From: Pseudomonas fluorescens
GTDB lineage: Bacteria > Pseudomonadota > Gammaproteobacteria > Pseudomonadales > Pseudomonadaceae
Reading direction: 5' to 3'
Assembly: GCF_001902145.1 (NCBI RefSeq)
Contig: NZ_MRST01000026.1
Location: 178,342 to 242,341 of the forward strand
DNA length: 64,000 nucleotides
The notes under the pieces were generated by a model that saw nothing but the letters and a program-made list of their open reading frames with translations, did not search any database and was not told the DNA's origin. A program made the position numbers and the translations under genes. The first letter of the stretch is position 1. Each line of letters opens with the position of its first letter. Positions 1 through 7,734 of this stretch are shown here, one piece after another.

Positions 1-173
1 TCACGGTCGGCGAACGACGGGTTGCTCGGGTTGTGTTTCAGGTAGTCACGCCAAAGTACCTCGGCGATATCCGCCATGCCCATCGGGGCACCGGGATGGC
101 CGCTGTTGGCTTTTTGCACGGCATCCATGCTGAGGGCACGAATGGCGTTGGCACGCTCACGACGGCTGGGCAT
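1..173 (-). CDS. tkt: Transketolase, N-terminal fragment (runs off the window edge)
   Basis: Only the first 57 codons are present; the gene continues beyond base 1. Transketolase transfers two-carbon ketol units with thiamine diphosphate in the non-oxidative pentose phosphate pathway. The visible N-terminus, MPSRRERANAIRALSMDAVQ, is followed by KANSGHPGAPMGMAD, the conserved transketolase start in which the His of SGHPG contacts the cofactor. The ATG (complement of 171-173) has a good CAGGAG site upstream. It is divergent from the ArsR-methyltransferase gene; tkt next to metK and this regulator is a common Pseudomonas arrangement. The family is clear; the rest of the protein cannot be judged. 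Confidence 0.93.
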   Translation of the reverse strand, partial: MPSRRERANAIRALSMDAVQKANSGHPGAPMGMADIAEVLWRDYLKHNPSNPSFADR

Positions 174-367
174 CGCTGATCTCCTGGAGTTTGCTGAAAA
201 GAAACGGAAAAAAGGACCGGCATTTTCCCTCAGCCACCGCCTGCGGGCAATGACAGATAGTCACTTGAGGGCGTTTTTCCTGTGCTTTGGGCATCAATCC
301 CTTGCAGAAACCTTTAACCGGTTCGTCTAAAGGCTATAGCGCCGGCTTATAACCGCCACTTATCGTT

Positions 368-391
368 CAATATCAAAACTTTTTGATATTG
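368..391. promoter_or_regulatory. Perfect 11-bp inverted repeat, probable operator of the ArsR-methyltransferase/metK unit
   Basis: CAATATCAAAA (368-378) and TTTTGATATTG (381-391) are exact reverse complements separated by two bases. A -35-like TTGATA (383-388) lies in the right arm, 17 bp before a weak -10-like TACACC (406-411), so a bound protein would block the promoter. The long AT-rich palindrome just upstream of a wHTH regulator gene suggests autoregulation, probably extending to metK. The palindrome is seen directly; the ligand and regulator assignment are inferred. Confidence 0.72.
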
Positions 392-432
392 ACCTTGCGG
401 GGATCTACACCCGTCACTAGACTGCTGGCCTT

Positions 433-1428
433 ATGAACCTACCCGTGCCCTCCCTGCGTCCTGACGACGGCGATGAACTGGCTGCCTTGTGCAAGGCCGC
501 TGGCGATCCGTTGCGCTTGAACGTATTGCGCGCACTGGCCAACGACTCTTTCGGGGTACTGGAGCTGGCGCAGATCTTCGCCATCGGCCAATCCGGCATG
601 AGCCATCATTTGAAGGTGCTGGCCCAGGCCGACCTGGTGGCCACCCGTCGCGAAGGCAATGCGATTTTCTACCGGCGCGCCCTGCCCCATACCGAACTGC
701 TTGGCGGCAAATTGCACGCTGCCCTGCTCGACGAAGTGGATAACTTGTGCCTGCCCGGCGATGTGCAATCGCGCATTGGCCAGGTGCACGGGCAACGCGC
801 CGCCGCCAGCCAGGACTTTTTCTCACGGGTGGCCGATAAGTTTCGCGCCCAGCAGGACCTGATCGCCGGCTTGGCCCAGTACCGCGAAAGCGTACTGGCA
901 CTGTTGGACAAGCTGAGCTTCAGTGAAGAGGCCACGGCCCTGGAAGTCGGCCCTGGCGACGGCGGTTTCCTGCCCGAACTGGCGCGCCGCTTCGAGCAGG
1001 TGACGGCGCTGGATAACAGCCCGGCGATGCTTGAACTGGCGCGCCAACTCTGTGAGCGCAAAGCCTTGGGCAATGTGCGCCTGCAGTTGGCAGACGCCCT
1101 GAGTGACACCAGCCTGCGAGCCGATTGCGTGGTGCTGAACATGGTCTTGCACCATTTCGCCGCACCGGCAGAAGCCCTCAAGCAAATGGCCGGGTTGCTG
1201 CACCCCGGCGGTAGCCTGCTGGTTACGGATTTATGCAGCCACAACCAGAATTGGGCCAAGGAGGCCTGCGGTGATCTCTGGCTGGGTTTTGAACAGGACG
1301 ATCTGGCCCGTTGGGCCACCGCTGCGGGACTCGTTCCCGGGGAAAGCCTCTATGTAGGTTTACGTAATGGTTTCCAGATTCAGGTCCGCCATTTTCAGCG
1401 ACCGGCTGGCGACACTCACCATCGGTAA
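433..1428 (+). CDS. ArsR-type winged-helix regulator fused to a SAM-dependent methyltransferase domain
   Basis: 331 residues. Residues about 10-100 form an ArsR-like winged helix (PLRLNVLRAL, then a GQSGMSHHLKVL recognition helix). Residues about 160-320 form a class I methyltransferase fold with motif I ALEVGPGDGG, followed by ALDNSPAML and VVLNMVLHHF. The gene ends 19 bp before metK on the same strand, so they are probably co-transcribed. A DNA-binding domain joined to a SAM/SAH-binding domain beside SAM synthetase suggests a SAM or SAH sensor controlling metK. It resembles the idea of the SahR-type ArsR regulators of the SAM cycle, but identity with SahR is not established here. A true methyltransferase activity is also possible. 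No strong ribosome-binding site precedes the ATG. Confidence 0.85.
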   Translation: MNLPVPSLRPDDGDELAALCKAAGDPLRLNVLRALANDSFGVLELAQIFAIGQSGMSHHLKVLAQADLVATRREGNAIFYRRALPHTELLGGKLHAALLDEVDNLCLPGDVQSRIGQVHGQRAAASQDFFSRVADKFRAQQDLIAGLAQYRESVLALLDKLSFSEEATALEVGPGDGGFLPELARRFEQVTALDNSPAMLELARQLCERKALGNVRLQLADALSDTSLRADCVVLNMVLHHFAAPAEALKQMAGLLHPGGSLLVTDLCSHNQNWAKEACGDLWLGFEQDDLARWATAAGLVPGESLYVGLRNGFQIQVRHFQRPAGDTHHR

Positions 1429-1447
1429 ATATCAGGAAAACATCGAG

Positions 1448-2638
1448 ATGAGCGAATACTCCCTTTTCACCTCCGAGTCCGTGTCTGAAGGGCATCCGGA
1501 CAAAATCGCCGACCAGATTTCTGACGCGGTGCTGGACGCTATCATCGCTGAAGACAAGTTCGCCCGTGTGGCGTGCGAGACGCTGGTGAAAACGGGCGTG
1601 GCGATCATCGCCGGCGAAGTCACCACCACTGCCTGGGTCGACCTGGAGCAGATCGTGCGTGACGTGATCACCGACATTGGCTACAACAGCTCCGACGTTG
1701 GCTTTGACGGTGCGACCTGCGGCGTGATGAACATCATCGGCAAGCAATCCCCGGACATCAACCAGGGCGTTGACCGGGCCAAGCCTGAAGACCAGGGCGC
1801 CGGCGACCAGGGCCTGATGTTCGGCTACGCCAGCAACGAAACCGACGTACTGATGCCCGCGCCGATCACCTTCTCGCACCAGCTGGTACAACGCCAGGCC
1901 GAGGCGCGTAAATCCGGCGTACTGCCATGGCTGCGCCCTGACGCCAAGTCCCAGGTGACCTGCCGTTACGAAGGCGGCAAGGTCGTGGGTATCGACGCTG
2001 TTGTGCTGTCGACCCAGCATAACCCCGATGTGTCCTACGCCGACCTGCGTGAAGGCGTGATGGAACTGATCGTCAAGCACGTGTTGCCTGCCGAGTTGCT
2101 GACCAAGGACACCCAGTTTCACATCAACCCGACCGGCCAGTTCATCATCGGTGGCCCCGTGGGCGACTGCGGCCTGACCGGCCGCAAGATCATCGTCGAC
2201 AGCTACGGCGGCATGGCCCGTCACGGCGGTGGTGCATTCTCCGGCAAGGACCCTTCCAAGGTTGACCGCTCTGCGGCTTACGCCGGTCGTTATGTGGCCA
2301 AGAACATCGTGGCTGCCGGCCTGGCCGAGCGCTGCGAAATCCAGGTTTCCTACGCCATTGGCGTGGCCCAGCCTACGTCGATCTCGTTGAATACCTTCGG
2401 CACCGGCAAGATCAGCGATGACAAAATCGTCAAGCTGGTGCGTGAGATCTTCGACCTGCGCCCTTACGCAATCACCACCATGCTCGACCTGCTGCACCCG
2501 ATGTACCAGGAAACCGCAGCCTACGGCCACTTCGGCCGCACCCCTGCGCAGAAGACTGTGGGTGATGACACCTTCAGCACTTTCACCTGGGAAAAAACCG
2601 ACCGCGCCAACGACCTGCGTACCGCCGCCGGCCTGTAA
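1448..2638 (+). CDS. metK: S-adenosylmethionine synthetase (methionine adenosyltransferase)
   Basis: Makes SAM from methionine and ATP in the cytoplasm. 396 residues, the normal MetK length, starting MSEYSLFTSESVSEGHPDK; GHPDK is the ATP/phosphate-binding N-terminal motif. GAGDQGLMFGYA and the phosphate loop GGGAFSGKDPSKVDRSAAY are intact. An in-frame upstream extension to 1367 exists but overlaps the preceding gene and lies outside the family, so the ATG at 1448 is chosen. It follows the ArsR-methyltransferase regulator by 19 bp and ends at a strong terminator. Identification is secure. Confidence 0.98.
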   Translation: MSEYSLFTSESVSEGHPDKIADQISDAVLDAIIAEDKFARVACETLVKTGVAIIAGEVTTTAWVDLEQIVRDVITDIGYNSSDVGFDGATCGVMNIIGKQSPDINQGVDRAKPEDQGAGDQGLMFGYASNETDVLMPAPITFSHQLVQRQAEARKSGVLPWLRPDAKSQVTCRYEGGKVVGIDAVVLSTQHNPDVSYADLREGVMELIVKHVLPAELLTKDTQFHINPTGQFIIGGPVGDCGLTGRKIIVDSYGGMARHGGGAFSGKDPSKVDRSAAYAGRYVAKNIVAAGLAERCEIQVSYAIGVAQPTSISLNTFGTGKISDDKIVKLVREIFDLRPYAITTMLDLLHPMYQETAAYGHFGRTPAQKTVGDDTFSTFTWEKTDRANDLRTAAGL

Positions 2639-2655
2639 TCGTTCGCGGTAAATAA

Positions 2656-2688
2656 AGCCCCGCCAGGTCTGCCTGGCGGGGCTTTTTG
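2656..2688 (+). terminator. Rho-independent terminator of metK
   Basis: A perfect 12-bp GC-rich stem (AGCCCCGCCAGG, 2656-2667, with its complement at 2672-2683), loop TCTG and a T-run, beginning 17 bp after the metK stop. Confidence 0.93.
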
Positions 2689-2850
2689 TTGCCCGCAGGG
2701 CCACTTCGGGCTTTTTTGGATCCAAGGCTTGCAGGCCAAATGATGGCCCACTAGAATCCGCGCCCTCTCGGGCCCTTCACCTTATTTGGATATTGCACTG
2801 CGCCCGCCCGGGATGGACTAGCGCGCAGGCAATCGAACATTGAGGTTTTC

Positions 2851-3201
2851 ATGCGCATTTCCACGCTCGCCCCTGCCGCCCTTCTGCTCAGCCTGTTCAC
2901 CCTGTCGGCCCAGGCCGCTGACCTGAACGCTCTGAGCGGCGCCCTGAGTTCCCAGCTCGGTGGCGGCAATGCCGGCGACTGCCAGCAGCAACCCAAAGAC
3001 CTGCAAGCCAAGATCGACGCGGCCAATGCCAAGAACGATCTGCTGAAAGTGCGGGCATATGAGGCTGCGCTGGAGCAGGTCAACAAAGCTTGCAACAAAC
3101 TCGCCGACAGCCAGGCAAAAGTCGACGCCAAGCAGCAAAAGCAGCAGGCCAAGACTGAAAACAACGACGCTGTGAAGGCCTTGGGCGGCCTGTTCAAGTA
3201 A
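2851..3201 (+). CDS. Small secreted protein, DUF1090/YqjC-like
   Basis: 116 residues with a clear signal peptide (MRISTLAPAALLLSLFTLSAQA, cleavage after AQA). The mature protein is helical and rich in Gln, Lys and Ala, with one Cys pair (GDCQQQ, about residue 47, and NKACNKL, about residue 81) around a helix that reads like the DUF1090 repeat LEKAL..V..HC of the protein encoded at 4998-5393. It is therefore probably a divergent DUF1090 relative. Function unknown; periplasmic location inferred from the signal peptide. It is monocistronic between two terminators. Confidence 0.75.
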   Translation: MRISTLAPAALLLSLFTLSAQAADLNALSGALSSQLGGGNAGDCQQQPKDLQAKIDAANAKNDLLKVRAYEAALEQVNKACNKLADSQAKVDAKQQKQQAKTENNDAVKALGGLFK

Positions 3202-3220
3202 ACAGAAATACCCGGTAAAA

Positions 3221-3246
3221 AGCCCCGCTCGGTCGGGGCTTTTTTG
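3221..3246 (+). terminator. Rho-independent terminator after the DUF1090-like gene
   Basis: Stem AGCCCCG (3221-3227) / CGGGGCT (3234-3240), loop CTCGGT, followed by six Ts. Confidence 0.9.
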
Positions 3247-3296
3247 TGGGCGCGTGGATCACTTAGGCTGGGCCCCCTTTTCGAGCAAGGATGCTC

Positions 3297-4961
3297 ATGA
3301 TGCACGTTTTACTGGCTGTTCTCATAAGTACCGTGCCAGCCTGGGCATGGGCCGAAACCTGCCCCGATGACGTTCACTCACAGCTGGAAACCCTGTCCAG
3401 GCAAATCCAGCAGTGGGACGACAGCTACCATCGACAGGGCCAAGCCCTGATCAGCGATGAGCTCTACGACCAGGCCCGCAAACGCCTGGCGCATTGGCAG
3501 GAATGCACTCGCGAGCAAACACCCAAGGCTGATAACCCGCTGGCCAGTGCGCGCGGCACCTTACCTCACCCGGTCGCGCACACTGGCCTGCAGAAGCTGC
3601 CGAGCGAACCGGCCGTCAGTGACTGGCTCAGCACTCGACAAGATGTCTGGGTCCAACCCAAGGTCGATGGCGTTGCGGTGACACTGGTGTATCGCCAGGG
3701 CCGCTTGCATCAGCTCATCAGTCGGGGCGACGGCCTGCTGGGCCACGATTGGTCAGCCTCCGCCGTCAAGATCCCCGGCATTGTCCAACAGCTGCCCGAC
3801 GCCGTTGATGTGGTGTTGCAAGGCGAACTCTACTGGCGCCTCAACCACCATGTGCAATCGCTCAAGGGCGGGCTCAATGCACGCAGCAAAGTGGCTGGCC
3901 TGATGAACCGTCGTCAGTTGAGCGATGCCGAGGCTGCCGGGATCGGCCTGTTTGTCTGGGCGTGGCCCGACGGCCCGGCGGACTTCACCGAACGCCTGGC
4001 CATCTTGGCGCGCTGGGGCTTCACCGATAGCCAACATTACAGCCAACCCGTCGGCACCATCAGCGAAGCCGCGCATTGGCGCACGCATTGGTACAACGCG
4101 CCATTACCCTTCGCCAGCGATGGCGTGGTGCTGCACCAGGCTGCGCGAGCGCCCGCCGAGCGCTGGCAAGCCAGTGCGCCTTACTGGTCGGTTGCCTGGA
4201 AGTACCCGACTATCAAGGCACTGGCCCTGGTGCGCAAGGTCAAGTTCAGGGTCGGACGTACCGGGCGTATTACACCTATTCTCGAATTGGAGCCCGTACG
4301 GCTGGATGATCGGCAGATCAGCCGAGTGAGCGTCAGCTCCCTGAAACGCTGGCAAGCCCTGGATATCCGCCCCGGCGATCATGTGTCGATCAGCCTGGCG
4401 GGCCAGGTCATACCGCGACTGGACGAGGTGATCCTGCGCAACGAGACCCGCGTGGACGTGCAGGTACCCGCCCCTCAAGACTTTCACGCCTTGAGCTGCT
4501 GGCAACTGGACCCTGGCTGCGAAGACCAACTGCTCGCCCGCCTCACCTGGCTGAGCGGCAAACACGGCCTGGCCTTGCCCCATATGGGCCGTGAAACCTG
4601 GAACGTATTGATCCAGGCCGGTCTAATCGCAAGCTTTCTCGATTGGTTGACCCTGGATGCGACCGAGCTTGCTACCATTGAAGGCTTAGGCGAGCGTACC
4701 CGCGCGCGGGTGCTCGACAGTATTCAAAGCGCCCGGCAACGCCCTTTTTCACTATGGCTCAAGGCCTTGGGCGTGCCGCCTGCGGCGCGCAACAACCTGG
4801 AAGGGGACTGGCAGACGCTGGTCGCCAAAGACACCCAAGCCTGGCTGGCCTCAGACGGCATCGGCCCGGGACGCGCAGCGCAACTCAGCGCTTTTTTTCG
4901 CGACCCGCAGGTACAAGCCTTGGCTGAAACATTACGCGTAGCCGGGATAGATGGGTTTTGA
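3297..4961 (+). CDS. ligB: NAD-dependent DNA ligase LigB
   Basis: About 554 residues, the size of LigB, the shorter second NAD-dependent ligase of gammaproteobacteria. Catalytic motif I is KVDG (WVQPKVDGVAVTLVYRQG, about residue 120), where Lys is adenylated. KVKFRVGRTGRITP is the OB-fold nucleotide-binding motif, and a helix-hairpin-helix region (TIEGLGERTRARVLDSI) follows. Of the zinc-finger cysteines only a late pair (CWQLDPGC) is visible, and no BRCT domain follows; both fit LigB rather than LigA. The N-terminus is hydrophobic (VLLAVLISTVPAWAWA), which could act as a signal peptide. Three ATGs cluster (3291, 3297, 3300); AAGG at 3287-3290 best serves 3297 or 3300. Confidence 0.92.
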   Translation: MMHVLLAVLISTVPAWAWAETCPDDVHSQLETLSRQIQQWDDSYHRQGQALISDELYDQARKRLAHWQECTREQTPKADNPLASARGTLPHPVAHTGLQKLPSEPAVSDWLSTRQDVWVQPKVDGVAVTLVYRQGRLHQLISRGDGLLGHDWSASAVKIPGIVQQLPDAVDVVLQGELYWRLNHHVQSLKGGLNARSKVAGLMNRRQLSDAEAAGIGLFVWAWPDGPADFTERLAILARWGFTDSQHYSQPVGTISEAAHWRTHWYNAPLPFASDGVVLHQAARAPAERWQASAPYWSVAWKYPTIKALALVRKVKFRVGRTGRITPILELEPVRLDDRQISRVSVSSLKRWQALDIRPGDHVSISLAGQVIPRLDEVILRNETRVDVQVPAPQDFHALSCWQLDPGCEDQLLARLTWLSGKHGLALPHMGRETWNVLIQAGLIASFLDWLTLDATELATIEGLGERTRARVLDSIQSARQRPFSLWLKALGVPPAARNNLEGDWQTLVAKDTQAWLASDGIGPGRAAQLSAFFRDPQVQALAETLRVAGIDGF

Positions 4962-4997
4962 CCCCCCGGCCACCTGATTGCGAACTTGGAGCCTTAT

Positions 4998-5393
4998 ATG
5001 AAATTTCTCGCCCCCTTTGCCTTTCTGACCGTCGCAAGCTTCATGGCCACGCCGCTGTTGGCCGCCGAAGACGTACAACCCCTCACTGGCTGCGCCGCCA
5101 AGCGCCAGGCCATCAGTAGCCAGATCGAACAGGCCAAGGCCCACGGTAACAGCGCCCAACAGGCCGGCCTGGAAAAAGCCCTGGCCGAAGTTACTGACCA
5201 CTGCACCGATGCCGGCTTGAAGAAAGAACGTGAAAACAAGGTGCTCGACGCCAAGCATGAAGTCAGCCGCCGTCAGGCCGACCTCGACAAGGCCATGAAA
5301 AAAGGCGACCCGGACAAGATCAACAAGCGTAAGGAGAAGCTGGCCGACTCGCGTAAAGAGCTGCAGGACGCAGTGGAAGAACTCGACCAGTAA
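4998..5393 (+). CDS. DUF1090 (YqjC-family) secreted protein
   Basis: 131 residues: a signal peptide (MKFLAPFAFLTVASFMATPLLA), then a highly charged helical domain starting LTGCAAKRQAISSQIEQA, with the DUF1090 pattern of a first Cys, AKAHGN, GLEKALAEV and HC. Lys/Glu-rich coiled coil follows to the C-terminus. The start at 4998 is preferred over a TTG at 4986 because TTGGAG (4986-4991) is its ribosome-binding site. Periplasmic; molecular role unknown. It follows ligB by 36 bp and resembles the small secreted protein on the other side of ligB. Confidence 0.88.
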   Translation: MKFLAPFAFLTVASFMATPLLAAEDVQPLTGCAAKRQAISSQIEQAKAHGNSAQQAGLEKALAEVTDHCTDAGLKKERENKVLDAKHEVSRRQADLDKAMKKGDPDKINKRKEKLADSRKELQDAVEELDQ

Positions 5394-5399
5394 AACCGG

Positions 5400-5846
5400 T
5401 CAATGATCGCGGAATTGTTTATGGCAGGCGCTGCAGGCATCTTCAACTTTTTGCACCGCCGGTTGCAGGTTGCTGGCCTTGTAGGGCTGCACTTGGCTGG
5501 CGATCACCAATTCACCGGTGGCCGCCTCAAGATCGCGGGCCAATTGTTGGAACTGCGCCTGTTTTTGCCACACATCATCTTTGGCACTGGTGTGGTCTTC
5601 TTCGCGTACGCTCGGGAAATGTTCCCACGGCTCATGGGACAACGCATCCAGTTTGACCGCACCCTCGGCGAACGTGGCGCCGTCAAATGGGATACGCCCG
5701 CGCAGCATCCCGCCAAGGTCTTCACCGGTCTTGAGCATCTGCTTGAAGATCGCCTTGCGCTGGCCCAGGGGGGAATTGGGATCAACGCCGCCACAGGCAG
5801 ACAAAGCCAGGCAGGCCAGCAATACAACGGTCAGTTTTTTTAACAT
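5400..5846 (-). CDS. Cytochrome c'-like lipoprotein
   Basis: About 148 residues beginning MLKKLTVVLLACLALSACGG, a lipoprotein signal with lipobox LSAC. The mature part has the four-helix layout of cytochrome c' (KQMLKTGEDLGGMLRG near the start, AKDDVWQKQAQFQQLA in the middle) and ends with one haem c motif, CSACH, near the C-terminus, as in class II cytochromes c. It is likely an outer- or inner-membrane-anchored periplasmic electron-transfer or gas-binding haem protein. Three ATG codons are in tandem; the last, 8 nt from GAAG, is chosen. It is convergent with the DUF1090 gene (6-bp gap, no terminator). Confidence 0.87.
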   Translation of the reverse strand: MLKKLTVVLLACLALSACGGVDPNSPLGQRKAIFKQMLKTGEDLGGMLRGRIPFDGATFAEGAVKLDALSHEPWEHFPSVREEDHTSAKDDVWQKQAQFQQLARDLEAATGELVIASQVQPYKASNLQPAVQKVEDACSACHKQFRDH

Positions 5847-5977
5847 CATCATGGCTTCAAGGTCACGGGAAACGGCGGCCAGTATCCTCGCACCGCCCAC
5901 AAAGACCAATAGCCCTATTAACAATAAGGTTGCCCGGATGCAGTGAAGCGCGGGCAATCGTTTCAGGAATTGCTTGC

Positions 5978-7171
5978 ATGAATGTCACCTTCAAACCCTG
6001 GGGCCGCCGCCTGGCTTGGGCTCTGCCAATGTTCGCGCTACTGGCTGGCTGCGATGCCGGTAAAGACACCGACAAAGAAGTCGCCCAGGAGCCAACCAAA
6101 CCTCACGCCGTTGCCACCTATGTGAGCGCACCGTGGGAAGCCCTGCCGAGCGTTTCCGACAGCGACTTGCTCGCCGGGTTTGAATCCTGGCGCAGCGCCT
6201 GCCAGCGCCTCAAGGCCGACCCGATCTGGGGCCCGACCTGCGCGACAGCGGCCAGCGTACCGGGCGATGCCGTAGCGGTTCGTAGCTTTCTCAAGGAACA
6301 CCTGGATGTCTTCGGCCTGCGTTCGGCCAACAACACGCCAAACGGCTTGATCACGGGTTATTACGAGCCGGTCTACCCCGGAAGCCTGACCAGGACCGCC
6401 ACCGCCCACGTGCCGGTATACGGCGTGCCGGACGACCTGATTATCGTCAACCTCGAAAGCATCTACCCGGAGCTCAAGGGCAAGCGCCTGCGCGGGCGCC
6501 TGGAAGGCCGTGTGCTCAAGCCGTATGACGACGCCAGCACCCTCAACAGTCAAGGCTCCACTGCCAAGCCGATCGCCTGGCTGACCGACCCGATGGACCT
6601 GCAGTTCCTGCAAATCCAGGGCTCGGGGCGTATTCAACTGGCCGGCGGGCGCCAACTGCGTGTGGGTTACGGCGACCAGAACGGCTACCCGTACCGCCCT
6701 ATCGGCCGTTGGCTGGTGGAACAAGGCGAACTGAAAAAAGAAGACGTGACCATGGGCGCCATCAGCGCCTGGGCCAAGGCACACCCACAGCGTATTCCTG
6801 AACTGTTGGCGAGCAACCCCAGCTACGTATTCTTCAGCGCCCGCCCCGACAGCAACGAAGGCCCACGCGGTTCGCTGAACGTGCCATTGACCGCTGGCTA
6901 TAGCGTGGCGGTGGATCGCAAGGTGATTCCGCTGGGCAGCCTGCTGTGGTTGTCGACCACCACGCCGGACGGCACGCCACTGGCACGCCCGGTTGCAGCG
7001 CAGGACACCGGCGGCGCAATCACCGGCGAAGTGCGTGCAGATTTGTTCTGGGGCACAGGCGATGCCGCAGGCGAGTTGGCGGGGAATATGAAACAGCAAG
7101 GGCAGATCTGGATGCTGTGGCCCAAAGGCGCAGCGTTGCCCCAGGTGCCGGATGCGCCTGCCGGAACCTGA
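5978..7171 (+). CDS. mltA: Membrane-bound lytic murein transglycosylase A
   Basis: 397 residues. It cleaves peptidoglycan glycan strands to 1,6-anhydromuropeptides from the inner face of the outer membrane. The N-terminus has a lipoprotein signal with lipobox LLAGC (Cys about residue 22). Family motifs are GLITGYYEPVYPGS, LQIQGSGRIQL, VFF(S/..)..GP.GSLNVPLT and the 3D domain AQDTGGAITGEVRADLFWGTG, which carries the catalytic Asp (QDTGG). The ATG at 5978 is chosen over upstream starts because it gives a normal signal peptide and follows CAGGAAT. It stands alone between a divergent cytochrome gene and a REPIN. Confidence 0.95.
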   Translation: MNVTFKPWGRRLAWALPMFALLAGCDAGKDTDKEVAQEPTKPHAVATYVSAPWEALPSVSDSDLLAGFESWRSACQRLKADPIWGPTCATAASVPGDAVAVRSFLKEHLDVFGLRSANNTPNGLITGYYEPVYPGSLTRTATAHVPVYGVPDDLIIVNLESIYPELKGKRLRGRLEGRVLKPYDDASTLNSQGSTAKPIAWLTDPMDLQFLQIQGSGRIQLAGGRQLRVGYGDQNGYPYRPIGRWLVEQGELKKEDVTMGAISAWAKAHPQRIPELLASNPSYVFFSARPDSNEGPRGSLNVPLTAGYSVAVDRKVIPLGSLLWLSTTTPDGTPLARPVAAQDTGGAITGEVRADLFWGTGDAAGELAGNMKQQGQIWMLWPKGAALPQVPDAPAGT

Positions 7172-7200
7172 CAGCCGCTTAGGGGCTTGCCCTGATCCCA

Positions 7201-7300
7201 TGTAGGAGCGAGCTTGCTCGCGAAAAACTCATAGGCGCCGCGTTTATTCAGCAAGCACGCGTTATCGTTGACGTCTTTCGCGAGCAAGCTCGCTCCTACA
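7201..7300. repeat. REPIN (REP doublet), GTAGGAGCGAGC type
   Basis: Two inverted arms, TGTAGGAGCGAGCTTGCTCG and its complement, enclose about 55 bp that end with CGTTATCGTTGACG before the right arm. The same 100-bp layout recurs at seven other sites in this window, in intergenic DNA only. Confidence 0.93.
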
Positions 7301-7318
7301 TTAGGGCCTGCCGCATCC

Positions 7319-7705
7319 TCAGATCGAAACGAAGAAGAAACTCGCAATCAACGCCATACCCACTGTCCACACCAGCGAACGCAAGATCGCCCAATCCGCC
7401 AGGTAGCAAATGATGTACAGCAGGCGGCTGGTGATAAACAGCACTGCCAGTACATTGATGGTCACCAGTTCGGCATTGCCGGCCAGGTGCGCAACGAGCA
7501 CTGCGGCGGCAAACGCAGGGGTCACTTCGAAACTGTTGAGTTGCGCGCTATGGGCGCGTTTGGCGACGCCTTCCAGGGTATCGAGGAAGGCACGCGGGTC
7601 GTGGTTATCCCGTACCCCGAACTTGCGTGTACTGAACTTGGCCACACCGGTGCAAATGTACGGCAGAAAGATTGCGATCAATACACACCATAAAGCGACT
7701 GTCAT
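7319..7705 (-). CDS. MAPEG-family integral membrane protein
   Basis: 128 residues with about four transmembrane helices. The pattern of a first helix ending in KF, then DNHDPRAFLDTLEG, RAHSAQLNSFEVTPAFAAAV and a late RLLYIICY matches the bacterial MAPEG domain (membrane-associated, eicosanoid/glutathione metabolism). Members of this bacterial branch have no settled substrate; a glutathione-linked enzyme or plain membrane protein are both possible. The ATG at 7705 is chosen because AAAGGA lies 7-8 nt upstream; the GTG one codon earlier is too close. It follows the DMT transporter gene by 29 bp on the same strand, so the two may be co-transcribed. Confidence 0.85.
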   Translation of the reverse strand: MTVALWCVLIAIFLPYICTGVAKFSTRKFGVRDNHDPRAFLDTLEGVAKRAHSAQLNSFEVTPAFAAAVLVAHLAGNAELVTINVLAVLFITSRLLYIICYLADWAILRSLVWTVGMALIASFFFVSI

Positions 7706-7734
7706 CACCGATTCCTTTTAGTTTTATCCGACGG

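Noticed and set aside
1367..1447. An in-frame N-terminal extension of metK beginning at 1367
   Set aside because: It overlaps the end of the preceding regulator gene, has no ribosome-binding site and lies outside the conserved MetK N-terminus; the ATG at 1448 is used.
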